Source: Limonium bicolor
Lineage: Eukaryota > Streptophyta > Magnoliopsida > Caryophyllales > Plumbaginaceae
Assembly (NCBI GenBank): GCA_023374045.1
Contig: CM041783.1
Coordinates: 92,291,298-92,355,297, forward strand
DNA: 64,000 nt
Direction: 5' to 3'
Under the pieces are notes generated by a model that did no database searches, was not told the DNA's origin, and saw only the letters and a list, made by a program, of their open reading frames with translations. Made by a program: the position numbers and the translations under genes. This document shows positions 1 to 10,613 of the stretch, in pieces. Each line of letters starts with the position of its first letter. Position 1 is the stretch's first letter.

Positions 1-188
1 GGCTAATCCATGAGATTGTAAAATAACTCCGAGTGAGGAGTGTTGGGAATTTGAGTAGTCCGGTAGAAACAGACATTTGAGTATTTGCGGAGCTAAGTGT
101 ATATCTCCGCTTGTATTTGTAAGCCCGGTGGTGAGTCTTGTGTATGACTCTGCCCGGAGGTCATGGGTAATGACTTAAAAGATACCCA

Positions 189-317
189 GTAAGTATGTAA
201 TCGAGAAGCGAGAAGTGAGTATGTAATTGAGAAGCGAGAAGTAAGTATGTAGTTGAGAATCGAGAAGTAAGTATGCAATTGAGTAGCGAGGAGTAAGTAT
301 GTAATTGAGTATCGATA
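189..317 (+). repeat. 26-bp minisatellite in LTR, five copies
   Basis: Five imperfect head-to-tail copies of a 26-bp unit built on AGTAAGTATGTAATTGAGAA. The 3' LTR has the same array at 28035-28162. The equivalent place in two other LTR types holds looser GAGTA-rich repeats (42760-42835 and 61228-61500). Confidence 0.8.
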
Positions 318-600
318 GTAGTGAATTGAGTATGGAGAATCGAGATGGAGACTCGTAGTATTTATGAATCTAAGAGAGCTTGAGTAAAAGTAACCCAAGA
401 GAGTGGGTAAGACAATGAAGAATTGAATAAGGCATGGTGAGGTAGAAACCCTCAAGGCCTAAGAGTAGGATAAATTAAACTAACCACTTTGACGTGTGAG
501 TAAGTGTTTGTATTCTATGCTGAACATTGGTTGTGTTAATGTACATATATAATGTATGTTGTATGCATGTTGATTGAATTAAAATGAATCGCATGTTCTC

Positions 601-699
601 GACCAAAATAGTCGGCGTACCCCCATTAGCACGCGGGGTATGAGAATTTCATATGCAGCAATTTGCTGAGCCCCTAGGGGCACCGTTTTTATTTTCCAG
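601..699 (+). promoter_or_regulatory. Hairpin cluster followed by splice-acceptor-like CAG/GT
   Basis: Serial short stems: GAC..GTC, ACCCC..GGGGT, CAGCA..TGCTG and the perfect palindrome GCCCCTAGGGGC. A T-rich stretch and CAG/GTAC (CAG at 697-699) follow. The same order recurs in the other LTRs of the window. A role in splicing or RNA processing is inferred. Confidence 0.5.
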
Positions 700-1008
700 G
701 TACTTGAAGTTGAACACCGTTCGAGTGTAGGACGGGGATGGATGTATAAGCTTGGGTAGTTGATTAAGAACTTGTATTGACTTTGTAAATGTAAACATTG
801 ATTTGTAGTCCGAATTGTTACCGGCGAACTTGAGGAATTTAGATACTCAGTATAGTATTGAATGGATATTGCATTTGTATAAGAATTTATTTGAAGTGGT
901 ATTTGTACTAAGACTCGACTGAGGAATCGGGAATGTATTGTTGGTATATAGTGCCCGGTATATTCAAGTTCATAAGACCGATAGTATGTTGTATTTGTAA
1001 CTGGCCTT

Positions 1009-1030
1009 GTTAGTCACGTAGGTGACTAAC
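1009..1030 (+). promoter_or_regulatory. Conserved LTR-end stem-loop
   Basis: Nine-base arms GTTAGTCAC and GTGACTAAC around the loop GTAG, about 100 bp before the LTR end. One of at least ten copies in the window; the arms change in a compensatory way between LTR lineages. Confidence 0.6.
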
Positions 1031-1110
1031 GGCATTGTACACCCACCGTTATGTATGTAATATCCGCTGCGAAGGTAAGTAATTATGAGATAATGACGGG
1101 ATTAGCGGTA

Positions 1111-2441
1111 AGGGTTGAGTGTTAGCGTCTGAGGTACGCTAGTTAGGAACTTCCAGTGTGAACTCCATGCCTACAATAACCATACCCGCCCTCCACGTCC
1201 CCCATTGTAAAGTTGGGACGAGAACGCCAGGTAGATGGAAAGACCTCTCATACTCGGGTAAAACCCGATCTGGCAGTTGTAAACAAAATTTGTAAGAGAA
1301 AGAACTTGTCATACTAGATTCCAAGAACTGGAGATCCCAGAGACGGTTCCCGTTTGAACGACAACAACCACACTTAACGGTAGATGATTGAAGATCCTAA
1401 TTATAAGACAATGAAATTTGCGGCATCGTGGGGCGACGTGCTTCGCAGTCGCGAGAACCATGCGTAGCCAGCAAGAAGGAAAGCACAACCGCGCGAGGAA
1501 GCTAAAAGGCAGAGTAACAAAACCCGAGACAAGAGAGTCCGCGGGCTACAAACGCTTGACAATACCGTCAACAGTATACCAACCGACCGAGGAATTAGTC
1601 AAGGTTGGATAACTCCAAACCTACAACGCCAAAAGGCAGTAATACCCGTACAATATAGTTCAATCAACCAGGAGAGGATTCATGGAACTCACAACCGCAG
1701 GACTACAACGTAGCTTCTAAGGATTAGTCAAGCCTCGGTAACCACCGCAAGGGCGTGGAAATGACCAATGAAGCATTGGGCTAACGACAGTCATGTCAAG
1801 AACACTGAGAAGTTGCTCAGAAGGTTGATCACTAAGATCAAGAGATCCTAGGAAGATCCAATAAAAACCACCAAATTCGGATGGAAACGATACCGTGACC
1901 GGTATATGCTACCCTGGAAAACAACCTACCCGCGCATTTGCCAAGGCAAGTGCAGCAAAGGCAGGACTATTTGGAAAAACTTTTAATCACCAACAAGTAC
2001 TTGCTAAAAGTACCACCATGATGGTGAAGCAAATATAGGATCACCAATCCTAAGAAGTCGAAGAACGAAACCTTGAAAGGGCCTAACGGCCCGACCATTG
2101 TATTAAGAACATACCAGTCAGCGAAAAGCTGGACTTGGCCAGGACCTCAGACATGACAACACCATTAAAAATTTTCTTCCAAACTTTAAACTTTTCTTTC
2201 AAACCCAAATATCTTTTAAAACCTCAGAATTTAAAACCAAACCAGAGAACCACGGTAAATTATCATAGGACGATACAAGAGGAGTTGACTAAAGAATACT
2301 TCACCTCGGCGTGTGACGAGCACTACGAGTGTACCCAAATACGGGATGTGGGATGATCGCACTCTGAAGGAGCTTGCGGGCCTGACAGAACACTTGTGGG
2401 TTAGTCAGGTAAGTGGTAATGTACCAGTAAGGTACCACACG
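1111..2441 (+). other. Element 1 interior, first part (noncoding)
   Basis: Begins after the deleted LTR/primer-binding-site junction. The stretch at 1113-1290 aligns with 43740-43910 of the complete element (shared TAGTTAGGAACT, CCTACAATA, GACGCCAG and CTCATACTCGG words). No reading frame resembling gag was found; stops occur in all forward frames and the longest open frames are unrelated to retroelement proteins. Confidence 0.65.
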
Positions 2442-4401
2442 TGTAACGACCCCAAAACCGGCCTAGGAGTTAGGGCCGTTACACGCCGCGAGTCTACTAC
2501 TTAACGTCGCAAGGCTCTAAGCAAATCGAATCCCAAAACCGAATAAGAAACTTGTATAAAAACCAAAAGAGTTTACAAGATCCAAAGGCTTACAAGCCAA
2601 ATACAAAGCGAAAGGCCCAAAGGCTACACAAAGAACTAAAGCGTCCAAAGCGCAAGAAAACAAAGTCTAAAGGCACATAAAATAAACAAGCTCCAGAAGG
2701 GGACGAGGAGAGAAGATCCCACGAGCTCAATCTGCAACAAAGTAAAGGGGTGAGCTAAACAGCCCAGCAAGCAGAAGACTTCCTCAAGGAAGCCTACTCA
2801 AAACAGAAGCAGCAGAATATCTTATAAACAGGGAAGATTGCGAAGTCATTGTAAATAGACTGAATGGAACACAAAACAGAAGCAGAGCAGAACGTCACTT
2901 CAAATCTTAGTCGGACTTGCAGAAACAGTTACAGAAGAGTGGGACACTAGAGACAAGCTAACACAACAGAAGGACACACATAAGGTCCTATGGATCCGAA
3001 GATCCCACAACAGAAGCCGTAGAGACAGCTACAGACCCGTCGGTCACATAACGTCCTAAGGGAGACCCTAAGGAGTATAAACAGAAGGAATTCCTGCGCA
3101 GCATGCTACGGGACAGCCCGACCCGACTATCCAAGGCTCAGAAGCAAAGTATCTAGGTCCCAAAACCAAAAGCTCACAAAACAGATCTTAAGTGCATAAC
3201 AATGCATATAAACAGCATAAGAAGCTTGTACACAGATAGGGGAATCCAACCCCAAAACGGAACTCAAAACGGAGCTAAAACGGAGAAGTTATGCCAAAAA
3301 CAGTGGCATGTCCGAACTTGCGTCCGACCTTGCAAGTTCGGACAGAGGCCGAGAATCAGAGGTCGCGGAGATACAAATGTCCGAACTTACGTCCGAACAT
3401 CGAAGTTCGGACGTAAGTCGAGAGTTAAAAGCCAGAATCATCTCAGTGTCCGAACTTGCGTCCGACCTTGCAAGTTCGGACACACATCGAAACTTTTACG
3501 AAAATCCATCCTCGCGTCAGGTCCGAACTTTGAAGTTCGGACCGATGTTCGGACACTTCAAAACCTTCAAAAACAAAACGCGCCCGATGCACTGTCCGAA
3601 CTTCCAAGTTCGGACAGATGTTCGGACAGCGCGAAACTGACGAAAACCAGAGCGAACAAACACGCAGAAATTCAACCAAAATCAATACCGAACTCACCCA
3701 AATCCACGGAATGGTAAATCAGTACCCTCGGGGGTTTAGCCACGCGATTAACAACACAAAACCGAAGCAAAACACCCAATCAAAACACAATTTCAAGGCA
3801 GAAAGGTTAGAACAAAACAGTCCCCGAGGGTGAGTAAACAACCCCGATTCCATCCCCCACTTACATCAATTCGCAGAGGAGATTACACCGGACTGCAGCA
3901 GGAACGATCCCGACAACGCAGCGATCCCCAAACAGCAAAACACCCACTGAATTCGCAGAGAAGAGACCCCAAAATCAGAAAAACTGCCCTCTCTCAAACA
4001 GGAGCGGAAACCATCGGAATCGAAAGAAAAACCAAACCTGATTGCAGAAGAGAAGAACCCGAACAGATGCAGCAGCAGAAACCGACCGGAACCACAACAA
4101 TTCACACCAGATGACCAAGTTCTCACCAAGGAAGAAGAAGAGAGGAGAGCGCAGAAACTGTCGAGAGGAAGAACGCACAATTGAAAATTGATCGTGGATT
4201 GAGGAAGGGAAAATAAAAAATGACTTATTCACCTTAATAAGTCTCACCAAAATAAGAGAGGGGAAACGACCTCCTTGCCCCCGCCTTTTAACTTAAAGAC
4301 TCCGGCGTCCTCTCTACTAAACAAAGCACACATAACATAACTTAACTTAATAACATTGTTATGTCATGAAATCTGAAAACGTAAAAATACGGAGTATTAC
4401 A
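2442..4401 (-). mobile_element. Solo LTR, 1.96 kb, TSD ACACG
   Basis: Plus-strand reading starts TGTAACGACCCC and ends GGAGTATTACA. It is flanked by ACACG at 2437-2441 and 4402-4406. Minus orientation is inferred because the minus strand then begins TGTAATACTCC and ends GGGGTCGTTACA, like the other LTRs, and a pyrimidine-rich leader (4030-4200 read on the minus strand) follows the start as in the others. No interior or second LTR is present, so it is a solo LTR left by LTR-LTR recombination. It carries the five-unit palindrome array at 3309-3628. It is less than half the length of most other LTRs here and appears to be a separate lineage. Confidence 0.85.
3309..3628 (-). repeat. Palindrome array A, five units
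   Basis: Units at 3309-3344, 3378-3412, 3447-3482, 3520-3554 and 3593-3628, with starts 69-73 bp apart. Arms are TGTCCGAACTT and AAGTTCGGACA. Most units hold a third arm such as CGTCCGACCTTG or GATGTTCGGAC, so one arm has two possible partners. Spacers are 33-38 bp. Open frames crossing the array on both strands come from the palindromic composition and are not genes. Confidence 0.9.
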
Positions 4402-5920
4402 ACACGTATGTATACAAGTGGTGTACGAAACACGGGAAGTAGTCAACTCCGTTCTACGGATAATGAAGTAAATTCAAACCGAAACAATTGGACACCTTGA
4501 ACGATCGACAGCGCTCTGATAAGCTCACAAGCTAGAGGAGTCAAGAACTCACTCCAGGGGAGTGATCAAGAGTTAAGAAGTGCGAGAAGCACTGACAATG
4601 GAGTAAAGACATTGGATATGTCTCCACAAAATCTTGAAGCAATGTATGGAACAACCGGAATGAATACCCGGTCTAAACGCAGTAAGGCAAATGCCTAACA
4701 TAAACATGGCAATGTTCAATGGACAAGATAAAATACCCAGAGTGATCATATAAGGTACCGGACAATACCATTTATCACCGAAGAGGATATTTATCGGTCA
4801 AAACATAAGAGAAGTACCCATGGTCTACCCTAAGAACGGGAGACGTGATAACCCTAAATGGGACAACTTGAAATCCAGAACCTCAATGCCGAGTAAACTG
4901 AACATACTCATAAGTTAGCCAAAGGTAATGGCATAACATGATAACACCCAGGAGCAATCCTTGCAGGGTGTCGAACTAAATGTCGTGATAAAAACACGAG
5001 AGTTGGAACGAAAACTCGGTGAGAACACTGAAGGGATCCCACTTACCAGGGGATACCCTAAATTAATAAATGGTACTGATCAATACCAAGATACTTAAAG
5101 GGCATCCAACGGATGGAAGCGTGATGTAATGATCCTATCATGGGGCCCAGTAATAACTTCAAGCCATTTGATGGTATATGGAGAAACAATGCTTGTGAAC
5201 AGCCTAAGATGAGCAGAGCTCTAGGTAATGTGGCTATTATGCCATAAACCTACTACAGGACACAACCCAACGGTTGCAAAAACCATTATGAACCATATGA
5301 AGAGTTGCCAAGAACGGCACCAGTGAGACGGTTTAATAACTAACGAGCAAAGATGCCCCTCATTATTGTGAGACCGCGAGAGCGGTGAACATAGATTCCA
5401 AGGAAGGGGAAATCATCAATGAATGTCTGAAAATGCATCCTTTTCAGAACTACCAATGTAGTGAAGCTTGAGCATATAATTACTATCAAGCAATGTGGAA
5501 ATAAGCTGTTATAGCAATTATTGGAAACCGAGAGTAACCGGTTTAGAAGAAACACTGTATGGGTATAACCTGAAGTGTAAAATCAATAACGCTCAAGGAG
5601 CTCAGAGATATAAAAGAATATCATATTCTATAATCAGCCAAGTAAGTGGCGAACCATGGTCTACATGGAAGAAACACTTGAGCGGAAGCTAACAAAATAG
5701 CGGATGCCATGGAAATCAAGGTCGTAAGCAAATACGAACATGATGCATAGTAAGCGACCAATGTACCTCAGTAATCATACAATGCAATGGAGTTATTAAA
5801 TACGAGATGGCAGATAGACCGGGCAACAAGCCAGGAGTCTGCACCAAGTGATGAAGCACCTCACAAAAGAAGCAATGTTCATTCCTATTGCAATCGCATA
5901 AGAGTTTTACTGCCAAGGGT

Positions 5921-5996
5921 TTACGCCTCTACACTCTGTAGGACTGAGTGTTTTGGTATTGCATTTGTGCAGTTAATGATCTAGTGGGATAGCTAG
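5921..5996 (+). other. Conserved interior block
   Basis: About 75 bp nearly identical to 47125-47200 and to the reverse complement of 20071-20145. It contains CACTCTGTA..GACTGAGTG, able to form a short stem, followed by TTTTGGTATTGCA. The open frame crossing it shows amino-acid-changing differences between copies, so protein constraint is unlikely. Confidence 0.6.
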
Positions 5997-6791
5997 GAAT
6001 ATGGGAAAATGTCAATCGTGGTAAATTCTTCATTTCACCAACGAACATGGCACAAGCCAGTTAAGCGGAGCTTTGAAATAAACCGTGCGGCCTAAGGCTA
6101 AAGAAGCACGAGGTGAATCCCATTGGAATAAAAACGGAAGGAAACCTATGAATATTAGAGAACCGACGCATAGAAATGCAAGGTCGTACAAGTAAAGAAC
6201 ACTTGTACAAATCAGATAAGTGGGTATAATTCAGAAGCCACTGACAACAGAGGAAGCACTACAACTAAGTAGTGGCTCAACCCCAACCGACAATAAGTCG
6301 GAGGAACCCAGTGAATAATCACGGGCGTACGCAACATTATGTACAATAGGTTTCCAAAGAACTGGATAGAAAATCTGAAACTCATTGAGTTCGCGTACGG
6401 TAAAAGAATACCATGCGTGATTGGATAAACCTTATTCCCAAGATAAAAAGGGATAAAAGGGTGATGTAAAGCACATTGAACATAACGAGAAGGGCGAACA
6501 AACCCTAAGTTATCAGGGTCGTGCAGCAGAAGCTAGTGGGCCCAGAATTCTAAGGTTGAATATACTTAGAGAATGAATGGCTAATTATCAACGCCTTGAA
6601 GCCTCTAAGGCTAGAACCGAACCCGGTTAAGAGTTAAACAAACTCCAATGAGAATTCTTGGTGCAGGGACTAACCAACAATATGGTAAAGACCCTTTGAC
6701 CAGAATACATTGTATAATAGACCGCATGGAAGCTAAAACACTCCATGACGGCTGAATGCCTCGGACCAATGTCCAATGTTGACACATGGTA

Positions 6792-6836
6792 GATTACGTG
6801 GGCATAATCCCTTTTTAAGGGGGGGGGGGGGTAGAG
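6792..6836 (+). promoter_or_regulatory. Candidate central polypurine tract with hairpin
   Basis: Arms GATTACG and CATAATC around TGGG (one mismatch) are followed by a purine tract containing 13 consecutive G (6819-6831) and TAGAGCG. It has the same architecture as the true polypurine tract at 8247-8281, about 1.45 kb downstream, and is conserved in two other elements. Confidence 0.55.
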
Positions 6837-8246
6837 CGAAAACCGCGAAGTGTATGTTTTACGTGATAAGTGTGTAAACTACAATGCGCATAGCACAAAA
6901 GAATTTGTTTTGATGATTGGTACTTATGTTACACAAACATTTGTACTCACTCATTATGTAAACTTTGGCTATTTGTGAGATTATAAGTGGAAAGGAGTAG
7001 AGAAACTCCAGGGGAATGAGAACCCCGATTGGTAATAGTATAAGATATGAGCCAGTATGAAACCGGTGTTGAGAAATGAGTACGTTTGGGAGATTTGATG
7101 AGTATAAATCGGTATGAAACCGATGTTGAACCTAGTGGGAATTAAGTCCCCTAGGTGACCTAATTTGATTTTATTTGTAAACAATTGGAGGATAGGAAAC
7201 TAATTGGAATTATGCTTTTGAATTTCTTAGGTATGGTAGTTGGAGATAATTTAGTTATAATTGATGAGATAGGTAGTAAGTGAGTAAATGAATTCTAGAA
7301 ACTGAAAAATGTATTGATGGGTTATTATGACTAGCAAGATTAAGAAGATAGAAAATGAAATAATGATTGACTAGTTGATGGTGTGAATTGAAGTGGGAGG
7401 TGGAACTTGATTTGCTAGTGATCAAGGGAAACCAAACACAAATTGGGGTGGAAGGATAGTTCGACACCAATGCTGATCACATTGGGGTTGAATGACCCTT
7501 AAAGCTCCCTATAAGTGATCACAGTAATAACACTAGTAATAGTTGTAATTATCACAAATTGGAATTTGGAGTTGTATGAAGTTTTCAAAATGAATTTCCA
7601 AACTGATTTGGTACAAATGATTTCTTCCAATCGAGAATGAGGACCGGTTTTGAAACCACTCCCACGAGTGCAAGTTGGACCTTCCCATGGCTAAGCGCGG
7701 TATCGGGTCGAAACCCGGGAAGTAAGGCTAGTTGTGAACTGGTGGAAGTGATGATTAGTTTTAAAAACCACTACAACGGACGAGCAACGGTACTAAGTGA
7801 CCGGTAGGACGTTTGTAGTGTGTGATTTATATTTTTCCAAGGGCACTGGGACAGAGTAGTCCTGCAGTAAGTATGAGTAAGTAAGTATAAGTAATAGTGC
7901 CTGAGGATCTCTAGAGGTGCAAATGAATTTGATCAGAACCAAAGGACCGTATGGACAGAAAGCGTAAGTGCCCAATGTCATGACGGCCGTGAACCAGAAA
8001 GCGTAAGTGTTAAAACGTGACCGGTACCTGAGGGATCACTCGACATGGGAGAGGATGGTACCTTCTTTATCTACGGATGAACCCCATAGAGAGTTTGGAA
8101 CGGATATTTTTGATTGCCATACATGCAGTGACATGTTGTTTGGACGTGTGGTATACATCGAGTCAGACATTTGGAGTCTATCAGGTTATATAGAGGTTAT
8201 AACCTTAGCATAGAGTACCTATCTAAGTAATAATATTAGATTCACC

Positions 8247-8281
8247 AACTTTGAGAGCAAAGTTCTTTAAGTGGGGTAGAT
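8247..8281 (+). promoter_or_regulatory. Hairpin and polypurine tract of element 1
   Basis: Hairpin arms AACTTTG and CAAAGTT around AGAG, then CTTTAAGTGGGGTAGA directly before the LTR. The polypurine tract primes plus-strand DNA synthesis in LTR retrotransposons. Confidence 0.8.
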
Positions 8282-8816
8282 TGAAATACCCCGAACTTAA
8301 TTATGGTGATTAATATAATTCTAATATGGTATTTAAGGGCCTAATAGTGCCTAAAGAATTTTGGCAAAGAAAAATAAATCAAAAAGAAAAGAGAAAATGC
8401 TTAAAAAGCGAAAAACACAAAAATGAGCGTTATGTGACCGTAGGAGGAATACAACCTCGACAAGGGTCTTATATGGATTCCTAAGGCTTAGTTAGGCCTA
8501 ATTAATATACGGGAACAATTCCCGAAGAAAACGGATCCATGAAATGAATTAAAAACGCTAATAAAGCTTTAGCGCACGTTTTTCAGAAAACCCGAAAACG
8601 TGACTTTGAGTGGTCAAATGAACCCGTACAAATTATAGTTTATCAAGTAACTACAATTAAACATTAATGGAAGCATAAGAATCATTAAAATTAAAGAAAC
8701 GAGAAAAATCCAGAAAATGGGCCCGGTTAGTGAATAGTGCTAAAACCGGGTAAATTAACAAGTGTTTCCTGTAAAAGATGAAAAACGATCCTAGCTTGTA
8801 TTATTAATGGGGCAAG

Positions 8817-8826
8817 TTTTATAAGG
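8817..8826 (+). promoter_or_regulatory. Putative LTR TATA element
   Basis: TTTTATAAGG about 535 bp into the LTR, preceded by GGGGCAAG and followed about 90 bp later by a CT-rich tract. The same context (GGGGNCNGTTTTTATA) occurs at 31287, 39966, 49805 and 58125. Confidence 0.4.
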
Positions 8827-10434
8827 GTAATCAGCCCCTCTCACATGACTAGCTAGCTATTAAAATAAGTCAAAAGCAAAAAGGAAGGAAAAAGTACAAA
8901 AGCAAAAAGGGTAGTCTCTCTCCTCCCTCATTTTCTCTTTCCCTCTTCTTTTTCCCTTCTCCTTCCCTTCCAGGCCAATTTCTTCCCTCTCCCTCTGTCT
9001 GGGATGATTTAGAGATTCCTCACAAAGCTTCCATGGCTTCCTCACCTTCCCTCGTATGTACAAGCTCAATTAAAGCTCCAAACACAAAAATAAGTGCATA
9101 TTCTTACTCCTCACACCAAGCTCCACCTTTCTCTCTTTTTAAAATCCCAAAAGCATGAAATTAATCTCCATGGGTTTAGCTCATTTGAAGAGAAAATGGC
9201 ATCAAATTGAAGCTTGGAGTCCCCTCTTTCTCCTAAGATAAAAATCTCCAAGAAAAACACATTTTTTCTCCACCTCTTAGTGTGGCCGAATTTGCCCCCT
9301 CTTATGCCTTGTTCCTTTTCTTGTTTTGAGCTACTCTCCAAGCGTTCCATGGTGGATTAGAGCTCATCCTTTGATTCATGGCAAGAACCCATTTCTAGGG
9401 TTTCAAAGGTAATGCCAATCTTAGCATTTTAAGCACTTCCTAGTAATCTTGAGTTAATTCATGAGTTAAGTGTCTTTGCTTAATCTCATTTTCCTTATTT
9501 AATGTTGGGCTGGAGCATTGGCAATTGTATTGCCCTTGACCAGTTTTGGGAATCAAGAGAGAAGAGGAGAAGAGAAGGCTTGAAAAAGAGGAACTTATGA
9601 ACTTAAGGTAATTGAACTACCTTGATGCTCATTTTGATGTTTTAAAATTTTCGGGAATGGAAAACCAAAAGAATGAACCAAAATTTGTACTTGGAATGTG
9701 CTTGGTTGAAAATTGGAAGATCTGTGAAATTGTTGTTTGGAATAAGGGCCTTGGAGCCAAGAGATTGAGATTTTGATTAAATTGTCGGTTTGGTAAATTT
9801 TGATTGCCTTGAGTGTCGGTAAGACCCTTATATGGGTGTGGCTAGTTTAGGATTGATTTTGGTGGGAATGGATGAATTTGGATATGTTAGGTTTGTAGGC
9901 AAACTAAGGCAAAAGTTTGGTAGAAAATAAGCATTTTTAGATGACTTGGTGAATGGGAGAACCAAGGTGTTTATTGACTTGAGTTGGGTTGATTGATAAC
10001 CATGGAATGGTAAATGGAGAATGGATTGGAGCGAGAGAGAGAAAAATCTGTAGCAAAATGGTTTGTGAAGACCATAGAATTTCAAGAAAAAGAGTTAGTG
10101 TTTATAATCTTGTAAATGGAGGTTGAACATGGGTATGGGTAGTGCATTTGTCTAGGAATGAATTGGGATGGGCAATTGGGTTGAGAACAATGTGTAAACT
10201 ACTGAGAGGCGTTAGAAATGCGCAAGTGTGCAAAATGCAAAAATGTGAGGATTGTAATTGTAGAAGTTGAGCAAGAATTGGGTGGTGAATTGGACCAATG
10301 ATTTAGAAGCGTTTAAGGAGTGTTTTAAGGTGTTTAAACATGTATAAAACATGTGGAAAGATAATGGAATGATTAGGGGTGGATTAAGGGCTGATTTGAG
10401 GTTGAAAAATTACCTAAGTAGTAGTTTTTAGCAG

Positions 10435-10613
10435 GGTCCGGGACCTAGGTTGGGAACAAGGTCCCAGACCGCATCAAAAAAAGCCCCGAGAGTAAAAACT
10501 GGAAGTGGTCCGGGACCTAGGTCCAGGACCAAGTCCCGGACCAGGAGCAAAAACAACCCGAGAGTGCAAGTCTGTATTGGTCCGGACCTTGGGTGCGGAC
10601 CAAGTCCCGGACC
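10435..10613 (+). repeat. Palindrome array B, three units
   Basis: Units at 10435-10470, 10507-10542 and 10579-10613, exactly 72 bp apart. Outer arms GGTCCGGGACC and GGTCCCGGACC-like; a third internal arm (GGTCCAGGACC or GGTGCGGACC) lies between them. Both spacers are 36 bp and contain CCGAGAGT. Confidence 0.9.

Larger units (their letters stand above)
1..1110 (+). repeat. 5' LTR of element 1, 3'-terminal part
   Basis: Closely similar to 27847-28963 with scattered substitutions and small indels. The copies part company after GCGGTA at 1110. The last LTR bases (GGGGTGTTACA in the 3' copy), the primer-binding site and roughly the first 90 bp of interior are missing, judged against 43641-43740 of the related element. 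The start of this LTR lies left of the window. Confidence 0.85.
4407..8246 (+). other. Element 1 interior, second part (noncoding, conserved)
   Basis: Continues the interior after the solo LTR. Short blocks are shared, in the same order, with 45060-49240 and with the reverse complement of 17930-22000. Examples are 5921-5996, the CAGCAGAAGCTAGTGGGCCC region near 6520, the GAATTCTTGGTGCA region near 6650 and the central hairpin/polypurine tract at 6792-6836. There are many stops and no RT, RNase H or integrase motif in any frame. Confidence 0.65.

Noticed and set aside
3202..3717. Open frame of 171 codons on the plus strand, and others of 118-148 codons over the arrays at 41618-41974, 51322-51768 and 59750-60190.
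   Set aside because: Composition comes from the palindromic arms (repeated SDR, PTH and ATGLAS-like strings), frames are open on both strands, and there are no domain motifs.
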